In this document: piece by piece, positions 15,230 to 53,979 of the stretch
Layout: each line of letters starts with the position of its first letter
How positions within the stretch are numbered: the first letter of the stretch is position 1
Origin: Pagrus major
Taxonomy: Eukaryota; Chordata; Actinopteri; Spariformes; Sparidae
NCBI RefSeq assembly: GCF_040436345.1
Contig: NC_133237.1
Location: forward strand, 22,883,749-22,947,748
Length of the DNA stretch: 64,000 bases
Direction of reading: 5' to 3'
Program-made: the position numbers and the translations under genes
The notes under the pieces: model-generated
Seen by the model: only the letters and a program-made list of their open reading frames with translations
What the model was told of the DNA's origin: nothing
The model's database searches: none

Positions 15230-18200
15230 GGAGAAACAGAGACATGTCGGATTAATAAATGAACACACAAGAGATGTTTTAAAAAAGAACATGAGTTGTT
15301 TTGCTTCCAATAATATGAAGCCAGTTCAATAATAAATGAGTATGTGTGCAGGACAAAAATAGCATTTATATGGACATCTTGATGACACAGATGTGAGTTT
15401 GCTATAAATTCTTGCTGTTTTTGACCCTCTTGTTCCTTTTTGTTCCTGTGAAGGTCAGAAATAGTTTTACTGTTTCTTTCACTACATCACCCCCATGCAC
15501 CCTTTCTAATTTTATCCCTTCATTTTTTGGAGCGTAGTGGGTCACACTCGATTGTGTGTTTGTTTCGGATAGCATTCAGAGATGAGGAGTTACAGGGGAA
15601 AGTTTCCTGGCAGCTAATTCCAGGACAGAGGTTTGAGACTGCCAGTTACAACCTTATTAGGAATCATCTGTGCACGCTAACTTCGCCTCTCAATTTAGGG
15701 TTTACAGACACTCTCTCCTCTTTCTCTCCTCGCTCTCTCCACGTCTTCCCCCTCCTGCTTCTTCTCTATTTGTGCTCCTTTTATGTTTTTTCTGGTGCTT
15801 TCTCCCCCGCTCAACGTCAGCTGATGATCAGGAGGTTTCAGCTGGTCGTTGTCTCTCACTCCCTCCACATTCACTCGCTCATTACTTCAGCACAGAAGGC
15901 ATAGTGAATTGCTGAGCACTTCAATGCATTTTTCATACCAGGGGTAATGCATTTTGACTCTTACAAACACAAGATTGTGCTTTTTCTTCCCACAGAGAGC
16001 AACACAGTGCCAGCAACGACAGAGAGTCCACAACACCAGTGCCTCTGAGTTTGTGTCTGCTTGGAAAAGATTAACTTTCTAGGTCATCACTTTGTGGGAA
16101 CTGGGGATGTAATGTTTAAGCCACCCACAGCATTAGTCAGTCGAACATCGTTATATTACTTCAAGCAGCTAAGATCAGAAGTTTGGACTGCAAACCTCCT
16201 CCTTGTTTTTGAGGGCATACTCAGTTCACTTCACGTCAAGGCTGCTTTTCTGTTTCTTCAGCTTCTTTAAGTCGAGCGCTCACTCTTTCTCTCTCACTCA
16301 CTATCTTGTGACTGTAGACGGTGCTTGCTCGTTTGTGAAAAGTAGGACACTTGGAAACACTGACGAACTGGACTTGGTATTTTTGAAGTCCTGCAGTCAG
16401 TTTAATGTCCCGGTGCGATTCCCCTTATCTGTGCCCCTTCATCACCCTCTCATACCAAGATAGCCACACACTCTGAGGCATGGAAATACTGTATGTGTGC
16501 ACGTACAGACACTGAGAGAATTAAAAGTACTACTCGATCCACTGTGATGAGATTACACTGTTAAATTTAAAGGCCATCAACACTAAGCCGTCTATATTTT
16601 AGCGTACAGTTGAGGAATTTATCGGATGTCCTTGATGTTAATTTTAAGACTTCTAAGAGATCTGTAGAGAAAAAAAGACAACAGGGAAAACTGCTGTAAG
16701 TCGAAAAATATGAAAAAACTAAATAAGATAAAAACTCTCTTTCATCCAACATGAATGTGTTTTATCTGATCTGGAATAAGTTCATCAAATGTTCTGAGTC
16801 TCTGTTTCTCTCTAGTGTGGAATGAAAGTGTCAGATTGATTACATGCTGCATGTTGTACAGTGCGGTCTGGGTATGACTGCATGTGTGAGAAAGTGAGAA
16901 CAGGACAGGGAGAAGGGGAGTGGTTGGGAGAAAGCAGGCATGTGTGAGTGTACAGGAGGGTGGAGGACAGCGCTGACAGGGGACAGTTGATGAGATATAA
17001 TTAGAATCTGCAGTTTAGCAACCAAACATCCCAGCCCAGCAGACGAGACCGACACTGTCCACTTGACTCCTCTTTGAATCTTACAGTGTGGTTTCCTTCA
17101 AATCATATCTACACACACAAAGTCAAATGTCTGGGTGCCATTCCTCCCATATCACCCCCTCAAGCCTCCACATCTGCTTCTCCAACAGTGGCTCACTGGC
17201 TGTTTCAGATGTGTTAGCATGTGTGTACGTACGTACTCTCCCTGAGTGTGTGTGTATGTAGGGTGGAGAAGCTGACCTTCCTCCCTCTCTCCCAGCTCTC
17301 AAACAGAGTTCCTTTGAGATGACATCTGAACAGAAACCAGTGTGCGCTGCCCTTCCCCAGCGTCACACCACCATTCTGGCTCCATCCAGGACAAATGTCT
17401 TGCCCCCATTATACCCCCTCCTCCTCTACCTCCCCATACAGCTGCATACCATACCAACGGAAGTTAACATCGCCTGGTCTACTCCCTCCATCCCCTGCTA
17501 TTAAGATTAAGACAGCCCTCAGGGGGTAAGATGCAGGTCATCCAGCACAAATTACATGTCTGTGGTATGTCCTGTAAGATGTCACGAGAATAACTGCATT
17601 ATACTGAAGCGTCTTTGGCCTCTCGCAGCATGCAGTGCAAAATGTTTGTTTTTGCAAGGCAGCTTCAGGTTTATTCATTTCAACTGAACTCCTGCATCTG
17701 GAGGATTAAAAACTGGATTTGATTAACAGTGTGTATATACATTCTTGTCTCTTTGGTGTGTCAGAGGATTGAGACCACCCTGAAAAGTAATTTAAGATGC
17801 CAGGCTTCATTTTGAGGTCAGCTCTCCCAAGTTTATCAAACTCATTGCTTCCATTCATTGAGTCACCTTATTATTATTGCCATTACAAAGGATTAGACCT
17901 CAGTATTGCTAAGTCAGAAATACCACTCTTCCCGCCACCCAGAGAAGATCTTTATGGATTTTTCCACTGCCTTACTGACTCTCTCAGCCATTGGTGATTA
18001 CTATTCTGCTCAAGCTTGGGAATGGTTTGTGAATTAGGAAAAGAGGGATTTATTTTCCGCTTCATACCAGCTGCTTGCGCTGCAAGGACGGGATCTCTCC
18101 TCCCCAGGCTCCTTGCTCTCCCTTCCTTTTCTTGCACTCTAACAGTCAGCACCTGTGGGAAACAAGAATAAAGGAAATTTGAACTTTTGCGGTCACGGCT

Positions 18201-20900
18201 TTTGATTGTAGCAGTGTGCAGGCCAGAAAAATGTAAATCACATGAATATAAAAGGAGACGTGGACAAGTAGTCATCAGGGGACGTCTATTAAAAGGTGTG
18301 CAGCTCTGTTGACACGGAGATAAAAACAGACTTATGACAGGTTACAAAAGAGTCGCCTCCCACAAGAGTGTAAACACGGGTTGTAGCAGAGCCAGAAAAA
18401 ACATTCCAGTGGTTTTGACTGACACGCCGGATGTGAACAATATACCCCCATGAAATGCCAATCACTCTCTCATAGTGCAGCCTGATCCAAGCTAAGCTTT
18501 CTAGAAACACCCTCCACCCATTCCTCTCCCCAATTAAAGGCTCTCTAATCAATTCAAGGCTGGGAACCTCCCTGCCATGTGATTGGGCAATGTTTTCTGT
18601 TTTCTTGCCTCTGTGACTAACACTCCCCAATCCGCTGGTACACACACACACCCTCCAGTTTTTGTGGGAACAGCCGTCATCCGCACACATCACCTTTAAA
18701 GACTTAAAGCCAGACTGATTTCATGAGCCTTATAATGCGTTCCCTTCGTGGACAACACAGACGTGAACCGTGAGATTCAACTCCTGCATGTGTGCGTGTC
18801 CACCAGATAAGCTGCATGAGCGTGTCTGCTGATTCTCACACTCTGACTCCGGCTGCTGCCGAAGTGTGGTCGACATTTTGTCGGAGGGTCTCAGCCCAAA
18901 AAACACTGATGGGTGACCTTTGCATAATATCATAACAAGACTTGCTGTTGTTCACTCTATTGTTTTATGCTGTTGTCATGCCAATACCACAGAGGGTGGA
19001 AGGGTAGGGGGAGAAACAGACCTTTTAGACTGGAACGACAGCCAAATCACAAAGAGCCATTCATTCGGCCTCTAGTTCCACAGCTGGTTCTAATATAAAG
19101 CAAGGAGGGGCATCTCAGAGAGAGGGAGACGGAGAGAAACAGTGTGTGTATGAGTGTGTGGCGAGGAAATTTGCCTCAAAACAAACAAACAGTTGATGAG
19201 GTGCTGTTATAGACCCAAACACTGACAAACACTGGAAATACAAAGAGCAGGACTGAGTGATTGATATCTAGATCCAGAAAATGACTGGCTAGCTGTGCAG
19301 CTAATTGCGTACGATAACACAATATTATGAATGCATCAACATCTGATTATAGAAACGTATATACCAAACTACTCTCAAAGGAAAGGATCAGAGACTATAT
19401 GGAGCATTTAGACATAACCCTGATGGCACATACTTGTGTAAGACAAATACCAAACTTTACAGGAGACAACTTGAACTCCCATCGACTCCCACACAGCACA
19501 GATGAAAACACACAGATCCCCCCAACACACCAACACTGGCCGCGGCCTGAAGACTCCCACAGTTCAACAAACACAGCTGTAGCTTTTAAATTGATTTATT
19601 TGGGGAATGGCACCAGTGACATATGAAAGCAAAATGATTTAGCAGTTTTTAATTTGTCTGTAAATCTAACGGTGGGATGATACATGTCTGATTTACTGCT
19701 TATTAACCTCCAATAAGTAGCAACATTTTGACAACAAGTGATTAATGCACCTTTATCTAGGCTCTCAGAAGGTCACTGCTTTGCCGCTGCATGTCACTCT
19801 CATCATACCAAGCTAATTGATGTGGCAAACCAGGAGACGGTATGTTGCAATAGTCTGAGGTCTGATGAAGAAAGGGTTACAGGAAAGGGAGCTCCATCTT
19901 TCTATTCCCAAAGGATCCAGAAACAACCCAGGCACTTCCTCCCAGCCCAGGAGAAAGAGTAACAAGGAGGAGGAGAGCATAAACGAAGAGGAAAATAAGG
20001 AACAGGGGTAAGAGGGAGAGAAAGTAGGGGAGAGCAGTACAGTATGTGAGGGAGGGTGGGAGAGAAAGAGTGGGAATGTGAGGAAAGAAAGGCAAAACTG
20101 CAAGAGGAGGGGGGAAGAAAAAAGAAATGCTGCTGAGAGTTTTAGATGGAAACTTCTCGAATGAGAAGACCATGACTGCTCTCTGATTTGGACTCCAGTC
20201 GTATGAATCACAGCAAATCCTGACACCAGAATGTATTCTGCTGCTGTTAACGCGGGAAGAACAGCAGACTGAGCGCCTCACAATGAGTATATAAAGTTTC
20301 AAAGGACCTTTGCTGATAATCTTAAATGGCTCCGCCTAGAAGATTACCATCATTTGTGCATTCCACTCCTAAAAATAGGCCGACAATAGACAATCCCAAG
20401 TAGAAGCTACACTTTGTCTTGCTAAAAAAAGATGATTGTTGTTCAGAAGTTTTTCTCCTCAGAGTAGCAGGCCGCAAAGACCTGAATATAGACACGCCGA
20501 AGAGTTTTACATTTTAGATAAAGATCACAACGGGAGGAAGAGGAGGAGGTTGTGAATCCATCTAGTAGGACTTCTTTGTCCTCCTCGTGACTCTGCAGCA
20601 CAGATGGCTTCATTCAGCCAACTGGTCCTCAATGAATAATAAATCATAAAAGCTTATAACAAAACTCTCCCCTGAATAGCTAGAGAATGCTTACTGTAGA
20701 AGCAACAACAGCCATTTGTCAACCAGCATAAAGTGGCTGAAGGGTGTACGTCACTGCCTGTCAGACGGGGCTTCAGCATGCGTAACGAGGCCAGATGATC
20801 TCATATCAACATGGAAAAGGCTGTGTGCAAGTGGACATGTGTTTTTTTGACTAGTTTGGGCTTTAACCTCAGGACAGTGAAATCATAATCCAATGGGACG
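15230..20900. other. kank2 first intron, distal part
   Basis: No conserved coding exon is recognisable. One possible non-coding or alternative exon lies on the minus strand at about 18073-18150, with a CCCACAG acceptor and a CAGCTG/GTATGA donor. The rest is unique-looking sequence with pyrimidine-rich patches (15,700-15,900; 19,960-20,120) and scattered short ORFs that I regard as chance. Confidence 0.4.
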
Positions 20901-20939
20901 TCCCCTCCAGGACTGTCTGCCCTTTCACAGAAAGCGCTG

Positions 20940-21160
20940 TTTTTTACATTAAGGAGTGTTGGTATGGAGGAGCAGACGGCGCTGGGCTGAGCAGCCTGCT
21001 GCTGGCTAGAGTACGGCCAAGGGGAGGGGCTGGCCAGCTCCCATTACTCCTGGAACAGGAGCAGAGTAAACACCCGCCAGCCTGCTATTGGTCATTGTGC
21101 TGACCTCCAACAGGAAACTGAGCAAGGGTGGGGCTGAGCAGCAAGGAGCGGCACCGGAAA
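20940..21160. promoter_or_regulatory. candidate GC-rich regulatory block in kank2 intron 1
   Basis: The stretch is GC-richer than its surroundings and holds CAGCCTGCTGCTGGC, AAGGGGAGGGGC (Sp/KLF-like), CCATTACTCCTGG, a GTAAACAC forkhead-like motif and an inverted CCAAT (CTATTGGTC), all within about 150 bases. That density suggests an internal promoter or enhancer. No coding exon is associated. This is inference from motif content only. Confidence 0.3.
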
Positions 21161-21939
21161 AAAAGGACAAAAAAAAGGGCATTTGGGAGAAATTCCTGTG
21201 CAGTTGCGGAGGTGGGGATTAAGAATGATGCCGAGCAGAAAGGCCAGGGCGCTGCACCCTTTGGAGGAAACAGTGAGGTCTGGAGGGGAGGAAGACGAAG
21301 TCCAGACGGCAGTAAGACGGGTGGTGGGGAGCCGGTCAGAGCAGTGATGGGGTTAAAAGCTGAGGTCAGCGTGTGATGTGGTACTGAGCGGACAGCCCAG
21401 CAGAGCAGAGGAAGTAATCTGACTGCAGCGGTGATGTAGTTAAAGTGGTTCCCTCTCAGGGATCTTATCAATTACTTCCTGATTCAATGAGAGCTGTTCA
21501 TCAAAAGTCTCTGTGGACATAAAGACAACAAAACGGGGCAGGAAAACATCCTTAACACTGACTGCTCCAACATGTTTGTGTGCTTTACTGGACAGAAAAG
21601 TCCATCTTGCTTTTCTGAGTGATTAATGTATTAAAGGAGATCAAGTCAGATTATTGGAGCAGATAATGAATTACTGTCCCCACTACCTCAAAAGCCAGAT
21701 TAGACCATATGTTCATTGAAAGCATTACTATAGCTGGTTCCCCAATTAAGACAGTTAAGTAGGAGTATTAACCCTCACTGTCTCCACCAAATAAGGCTGA
21801 TATACTGCAATACTGCGCCGTATGCTTATCCCTACTTTATTAATTAATAAACATTTAAGAACTTCGGCTTTATCATCATAAAAAATGAGGTGATGGTGTG
21901 AAAATGATATATTTATATGTGTTCTGACGGGTGGAAAAC

Positions 21940-22440
21940 CCTGAAAAAGTACATTTACTTACCCAGGAACAATGTTCAAGTACTTGTGCTTTACTTGAGT
22001 ATTTCAATTTTCTGCTACTTTATACTCCACTACATTTTAGAGGTAAATATTGAGCTTTTCACTGCACTACAGTTATTTGATAACTTTAGTTTTACGTTGC
22101 AGACTGTGTGTGACATCTGAGCCAAAGAAGCACACTATTAAATTGATTATTTTATCAGCAATTGGATGAAAAAACACTGATTCTGATCAGAAAAATGCTG
22201 AATGTCGGATCTGATAATCGGTCGATAACCAGTATAAAGCTTGTGCACACATGTAAATATATGTTTAATTTACTTTTACTTGTACTTTTGATACTTAAGT
22301 ACATTTAATATCAGATACTTAAAGACTTTTATTCAAGGACTATATGTACGTACGGCTGACTTTCACTTTTACCAAAGTGATATTTCGACACAATATTTTT
22401 ACTTTCACTCAAGTATGACGTCTGTGAACTTTTAACAAGG
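21940..22440. repeat. teleost AAGTA-type interspersed repeat (copy 2)
   Basis: AAGTACATTTACTTACCCAGG, CAAGTACTTGTGCTTTACTTG, AGTATTTCAATTTTCTGCTAC and TTTATACTCCACTACATTTTAG appear in the order typical of this fish repeat. A second half (22255-22440) matches the copy at 4690-4940. The two halves may be separate adjacent insertions. Confidence 0.75.
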
Positions 22441-22529
22441 CTGTGGGAAAGGCTTTTTTTAACTTAACTGGGGCATGTGCAGACACAATTAAATAAATAC
22501 TGTTACCTCACTTGTAAACTTTATTATAA

Positions 22530-22760
22530 AAGGCTGTGACTACATTGTTGATTAATCTGTCGATTAATGAATTAGTTGTTTGGTCTACGTGTCTTGTTTT
22601 GTCCACAACCCAAAGAGATCCAGTTTACTGTCATAGAGGAGGAAAGAAACCAGAAAATATTCACATTTCAGAAGCTGTGAACACAAAAATTTGACTTTTT
22701 TCCTCAAAATTAGTTGGAGATGAATTTAATAGTTGATAACTAATTGATCCATCCTGACTT
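22530..22760. repeat. dispersed teleost repeat (GATTAATC type), copy 2
   Basis: This is the same family as 6459-6735: GTTGATTAATCTGTCGATTAA, TTAGTTGTTTGGTCTA, TTGTCCACAACCCAAAGAGA, CAGAAAATATTCACATTTCA and a closing ATAGTTGATAACTAATTGAT. It is internally deleted, because the AAAATGTCAGAAA section is missing. Confidence 0.75.
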
Positions 22761-23046
22761 TCCTTATTACAAGCGATAAAAATGATGGTCTATGCTGTGT
22801 GTTGTTTCATCAGAACAGATTATTCATTAAGCAGTAAAACTGTCTGGATTAGCTAATCAGTGGTTGACTCTAGACAGTGACAGACAGTCTCATGCAGGTT
22901 CAGGGTGTAATTTCATTATCCTTGCTAAACCATTTAAATGCCCGGCGTGTGGCCCAGTGTGCAAATGGGGTTTATAACCCTGCATTCCTCCACGGCACCC
23001 CTGGGTCCAAATGCTGTAATGAGACAATCACATTCCAGCTCGGTGA

Positions 23047-23061
23047 AAAAAAAAAAAAAAA
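23047..23061. repeat. poly(A) tract
   Basis: A short homopolymer A run interrupts otherwise ordinary intronic sequence. No target-site duplication or retroposon body was recognised next to it. Confidence 0.5.
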
Positions 23062-24519
23062 ACCTGCTGGAGGAAACTTCAGCTGCTGACAAACCCGAGC
23101 AGAGATCCTAAAACTGCAGTCTGGGGGACTCCCAGGGGTCTGTGATGGGATTCCAAGGGGTGGAGGAAAAGTCATTTTTCACTATTTTTACACTCACTAG
23201 ATCTCAAAACTAATCATATCAGGACATATTCAGTTTTCTGTTTATAAGGGAAGCCTCACTTCAACTAATACAAGAGTCCTGCGATAAATCATGAAGGTTA
23301 TGATGTTAATTTTTTGTCGAAACTGTTATTCTGTCCACCAAATTCGAATCACAAGGAGTTAATCAAATACTGGACTGAGGAGTCGAGCCACACAACCAGC
23401 CCATGTGACGACACGAATGACAGGACAGAGCCCGACTGAGTGCCATGCAGCTGCTACAATCTGTGGCTGTTCACTGGTAGGTGATTTAATACAGCCAGCA
23501 GCTCACTACACAACAGCAGGACAGTGGTGTATTGTGTGATGCAGTTAACAGGCTGATGACTACACCCCCACATCCTGCCAAGTTCTGCATGTCCCTCATC
23601 AAAACAACATCTGAAGTGTTTACTGATGAATCTGGACAGTCTGCTGCACATATCATGTGTAATCCTGTCCCATTAAGTTCATTTTTAAACAAACAATCCT
23701 CCTCACTAACATAAAACAATCACATATTCAAGGAGAGGACATGCTCTTTGCCTAATAAGGCCTAACAAATCTGTTTATTGAAGGAAATCAGTTCCCATTA
23801 TAGCTTTTGCACGATCGGAAAAGTTAAATCAGTTGAATAGAGTTTCGTGTAGTTTTCCCCTCCTCCTGACCCAGCTGACACACAGCTCCATCAGCCCTCA
23901 TCCATCCTGGGAGGTTATAAACTCCCCTCGGTGTCCGCTGATCATCCACAGGCGGCGAGACGAGCAAATTTGAGGGCAAAGCAGCGGCAGCGAAAAGCTG
24001 ACGAACATCTGGAAGTGATGAAAAACTTGCAGAATGCACGGACCCACCCTTTCCCCCGAGCCTCCAGTCGTCACTGAGCTTTTCGTTTTTTCCTTTTCTT
24101 TAATGAAAATGCTTAGATTGTCGCAACCGATCATGTGTCAGGCATGTGGGGAAAGTTTCATAATGAAGGGCAAACACAAACACACACCTAAATGTGCTGC
24201 AACATGGAGTTTATTCTGAGCTGGCTGCAGCACTGAAAGTCCTGCTTTGATTAAAGAAGGAAAAGTTGAGGCCGTGTGCAGAAACCTTTCTCCATGAGCC
24301 CTGTGTGACCATAATAACACAGACTGTACATGATGGATTTAACAGGGTTACTGTACAGAAAATGACCCGTTGTACAGACGATTATACTATATTATAATAA
24401 GAAAACCCAATGAAATGTAGAGTCTCTGCAAACAGACATTTATTTGTGATCCATGCGCCTTCATTTCATTTGGTTATATTGTTATTATCATTATTATTAT
24501 TATGATAATAATAAAGCGA

Positions 24520-25030
24520 TGTTTCGTGCACGGCGCCTCCGTCACTGATGCTCTGAACAAAAAGACACGCACCGGAGGAGCGAGAGACTCATCCACAGTC
24601 TTCTACAGGTAAACAAACACTAATGAGACATTATGAAACCCAATTAGTCCGAGCAGCTGGCGGCGATATACAGTAATAATAATCTCAGAGAAGCTGTGGT
24701 GGTTCTGGAGGATGGAGGAGCCGCTACTTCGCGGAGAGAGGAGCGGAGCGGAGCGGGGGAATGGGCAGGACCGACGCTTCACAAAAGAAGTCTCACTCAC
24801 GAGAAGGCGCCTCTTCTGAAGCGCGTTAAAATACAAGAAAACAAAGAGACGCAGACACAGGATCCACACACAGACGAGAGGGGGAACTTATTTAGCGTTT
24901 CTTACCTGCCCTCTGGAAATCCTTTCAGCCGCCTCGGCCCAGGAGCGCTCACTGACAGAGAGACAAAAACACCGCAGACAAGATGCTCCGCGCCCCCTCC
25001 CGCTGCTCTTAAAGGGCCAGCAGCCACGAG
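24520..25030 (-). promoter_or_regulatory. kank2: CpG-rich region, probable kank2 promoter and non-coding first exon
   Basis: CpG dinucleotides are frequent from about 24520 to 25000 (GGCGATATAC, CGGAGAGAGGAGCGGAGCGG, CCGCCTCGGCCCAGGAGCGC). On the minus strand a strong donor GGGCAG/GTAAGA places an exon end at 24908, and the purine-rich upstream sequence up to about 25020 would form the exon. It is correctly oriented to splice to the kank2 ATG exon (acceptor at 15226). This is inference: no transcript was available, and the exon's 5' end is unknown. Confidence 0.55.
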
Positions 25031-25222
25031 GCCAAGCTGGGAGCTCCATCATCTACAGGGGGCTTTAATCATGGAAGAGGCCTTCTCCATGCATCTTCAT
25101 CTTCATCATCATCATCATCATCGTCATCCTCCTCAAGGAAATCCAAACACCTTCATCAACCTTCAGTGACTTTAAAGGCCGTTCAAGGACCTCCAGGGAA
25201 GCAACCATGGGAAGGCAGTGAT

Positions 25223-25370
25223 GGTAGAAGCATTCAGATCTTTACTGAAGTTAAAGCAGAAATACCTCAAGGTACATTTACTGCACGACAAGGCCTGCAT
25301 TGATAATCTTACTCAAATAAAAGTACAGAAGTGTGAGCAGCAAAATATACTTATTTTGCAGTGACAAATT
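25223..25370. repeat. teleost AAGTA-type interspersed repeat (copy 3, other end)
   Basis: GGTAGAAGCATTCAGATCTTT, ACTGAAGTTAAAGCAGAAATAC, CAAATAAAAGTACAGAAGTGTG and GCAAAATATACTTATTTT follow the order of the same fish repeat family seen at 4690 and 21940, but cover its opposite end. Confidence 0.65.
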
Positions 25371-25390
25371 TATTATTTTTAATGTTGTAG

Positions 25391-25595
25391 TTAAAGGTCC
25401 AGTGTGTATAAGATGGAATATAATATTCATAATAATGTTTTCATTAGTGTATAATTACCTTAAAAACTTAATAATTGCTGTGTTTTAGTTTTTAAGACAG
25501 AGCCTCTCACATTTTTCAGGCGAGGGGTGTTCAGTTGGTTGCAATCTGCAACCACACCACTAGACCCAACTAAATCCCACGCACCGGACCTTTAA
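25391..25595. mobile_element. MITE-like element with TTAAAGGTCC terminal inverted repeats
   Basis: The left end TTAAAGGTCCAGTGTGT (25391-25407) is mirrored by the right end GCACCGGACCTTTAA (ending 25595). The interior (ATTCATAATAATGTTTTCATT, GTGTATAATTACCTTAAAA, GGTGTTCAGTTGGTTGCAATC) matches, from memory, an abundant fish non-autonomous DNA element, here shortened to about 205 bases. It carries no ORF. Confidence 0.75.
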
Positions 25596-25819
25596 GGGCT
25601 TGCCAAGAAAGTCCAAGGGTCTCCATGGACAACAAAGAACGTCAATGGAAGCAGATAGTAGATCACCTAAACACTTTAGGATGTCAATGATTTTCAAGCA
25701 CTTTCAAAGGACCTACAAGGAATTACATGCAAGTACAACAAACTAAAGATACATTAAGTGCCAGTGAGGAACTCCAGGGACCACCAAGGACATTTAAGGA
25801 CCTGCACAAATAGAATAAA

Positions 25820-28200
25820 AATGTAATTGCAATCTATTGAAATGTCAATTGTTGAAACTTAATATTTACAGAAAACTTCCCCACAGATAATGTTTTTTAT
25901 GTTTTTAGGAAAACCCCTTTTGCATTCACATTGTCATCTGTGTGGACCTGCTCCCTGTGTTTTTTTCATTTATCAGTAGATGAACCTTGACTTTCTTGTC
26001 ATCTGTTGCCAGTACATCTGGCACAAACTGACACTGAGTGATCTTATTAACTGGAAAACTTCCACTCCTCAGCTCTGATTGATTGAGTCTTTGTAAAGTA
26101 CCTGATTATAAATGCGGAGCCCTTTGTTCTGGTATTAGACAAACATTGCAGGCTATAGTGTGGATTGTCCTACCGCCACAGGAAATTAGACTGATGGTAT
26201 GGAAAAAAAAGGTCAGGAAGACATCTGGATCAAATACATCTTTGCTTTGTCTTGTAAGTTGTATGTTTTAATGTCTATCAAAAGCTAGAGTAGGAAAAGC
26301 TCTGAGAGGTGCTCCTGGTTAAAGTTTTTGATTACAAAGACAGAAAGTCACAATAAAAAAGGACTTACTGGACCAGAATTGACAATCAGTGACGTAATCC
26401 TGTATTCTGGAGTGTAAAGTGAATATGTGTATGTTTTTTTTCCACAGACATGAACTATTTCACCGGCAGACAGCACAGAATAACTAACTAACGTTACTAG
26501 CAGTGTGAAGATAATTGATGATTTTACTTTAAACTTTATTAGGCTATTTTTGTACTTCCTGTTTTGAGTAATGCTATGTACTGTATGGTCTAATATTTGT
26601 GTTTGTTTTTGTTCCGTGTGTTTAAATATACAATAAACAACTGATCACAAAAAGCAAGAAATTAAACTTTTAACCCTGCCAAAAAACCCCTATTATAATA
26701 ATAGTACAATAATAAATTGACAGATTAGAGACATTAAACCAACTACTTTACAGTGTGAAAACCCTAAAGTGTTTTTGTCGCCACAGAACAGTTTGATAAA
26801 TGTATTGCAGTGAATAAAGTGATTATTCTTCAGCTCTCTGACAAATAAAAGCTGACCAGAGATGTACCAAGAGAAATTTAATAGAAGGCAGTAAAAAAAG
26901 ACAGTGTAAATAAATAAAATAAAAAAAATGTTTATCTAATTGGTAAAAAAGAGTTTCCAGCTTGTAAATTAACAGAAGCTCAGATATTTAAGTAGTTACA
27001 GTGTTAATGTGCTGCAGTTTGTTTACAATAGTGCAATATAATAGAAACAGTAGTTGGAGACAGCTACAATGAGTATATGAACAGGGTGTTAGACACATAT
27101 AAGACATTTGGAGTGCTTTTTTGACAGCAATTCAAATACAGTCAAAAGAGAGCTTGCCTTACACCACACAGACAAAATGTATTCAGTTCTCAGACTGTAC
27201 TGCAGGGTGATAGTTAAAGTCACAGTTTGAACATATTTGTGTGGGTGAGGGAGATGGCCTGGCCGAGGGCAGTGCTTCTGTGATAAACATCAGATGTGAC
27301 TGCAGTGCATTACAAGAAATTTTCACAGTTTAAAAAACACATTTAAACATCCCATCCTGCCTTTTCCCTCTACAATAATCCATTTCCTTTTTAGACTGCA
27401 ACAACATTCATTCCTGCTGGTCTCAGACTTGGACTGAGGACTGAGCTCAGAGTGAATGATCCCACCTCCACTCTTTAATGAATTCTTAATAACGAGAGAT
27501 AGGCAGATAAATGTGACAACTTGAGGAAAGAGGAATGTCAGTTATTTGGTCCGTTGATAACAAAAGAAAACTCCCTGGGACTATTTAATAACCAGGTCTG
27601 GCAGAGACCACTACCAGGCATAGTTTAGAAAAAATCTCTTACAAATTCAGTAAGGCCACGACACAAAACAGAAAAACTAAAGCCTCTTTAAAAGCAAATG
27701 CTAGATGCTAAATCCCCCAAAATGATTTGGATATAAAATGTGTTTGGCAGCTCTGGTCCTGTAAAAAGTTTGGTTAAAACCAGATCAAGCTCAGAGATTA
27801 CTGTGAGCAGACGACTTCTGAAAGCTGGGTTTAAAACACTGACATGTCAGAGCCTTACTCCAAATGATGGGGATGTTTACAGTGCAGATAACCTTCCAGT
27901 ATAAACAGCCAACGTTTTCTCCTACAGAGGTGTGAGAGTGGCGGTGGTGACGGGGGAGATGGTTCAGCTGGGGAAGAGGTGACAAGTGTCTCTGTGTTTG
28001 CATTTATGTGGTGGTGGTGGGGGATTATCGCATGACTGGGTGGCCAGGGGGGTGGGTGGGTAAAATAACGAGCTAGACGAGGAAGAGGACGGTGCGTGTG
28101 TGCCTGTGACAGTTGGTGTGCAGTACACTGGGGGGAGGGGGAACAGACGGGATGAAGCTAATTTCTAAAGCTTGATTTTCTGTGTTGTTATCCAGTTTGC
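25820..28200 (-). other. dock6 3' UTR and kank2-dock6 intergenic region
   Basis: The stretch follows the dock6 stop at 28202. A minus-strand AATAAA (plus TTTATT at 26535-26540) is the best polyadenylation candidate I can see, implying a 3' UTR of about 1.7 kb. A GTGG/GGGTGG-rich patch (27935-28080) lies within it. No gene is supported here. Confidence 0.35.
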
Positions 28201-28201
28201 C

Positions 28202-53979
<25,778 letters not shown>

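Larger units (their letters stand above)
25150..25810. repeat. degenerate CAAGGACCTCCAGGGA minisatellite interrupted by inserts
   Basis: Variants of CAAGGACCTCCAGGGA occur at 25184-25200 on the left, and at about 25604-25640, 25706-25725 and 25770-25805 on the right (for example AACTCCAGGGACCACCAAGG and ATTTAAGGACCTGCAC). The block from 25223 to 25595, made of two other repeats, splits it. This looks like an old tandem array broken by later insertions. Confidence 0.45.

Noticed and set aside
19813-20302. Overlapping 137- and 141-codon minus-strand frames in kank2 intron 1
   Set aside because: They arise from a purine-rich stretch giving Ser/Leu/Phe-rich low-complexity peptides in two frames at once.
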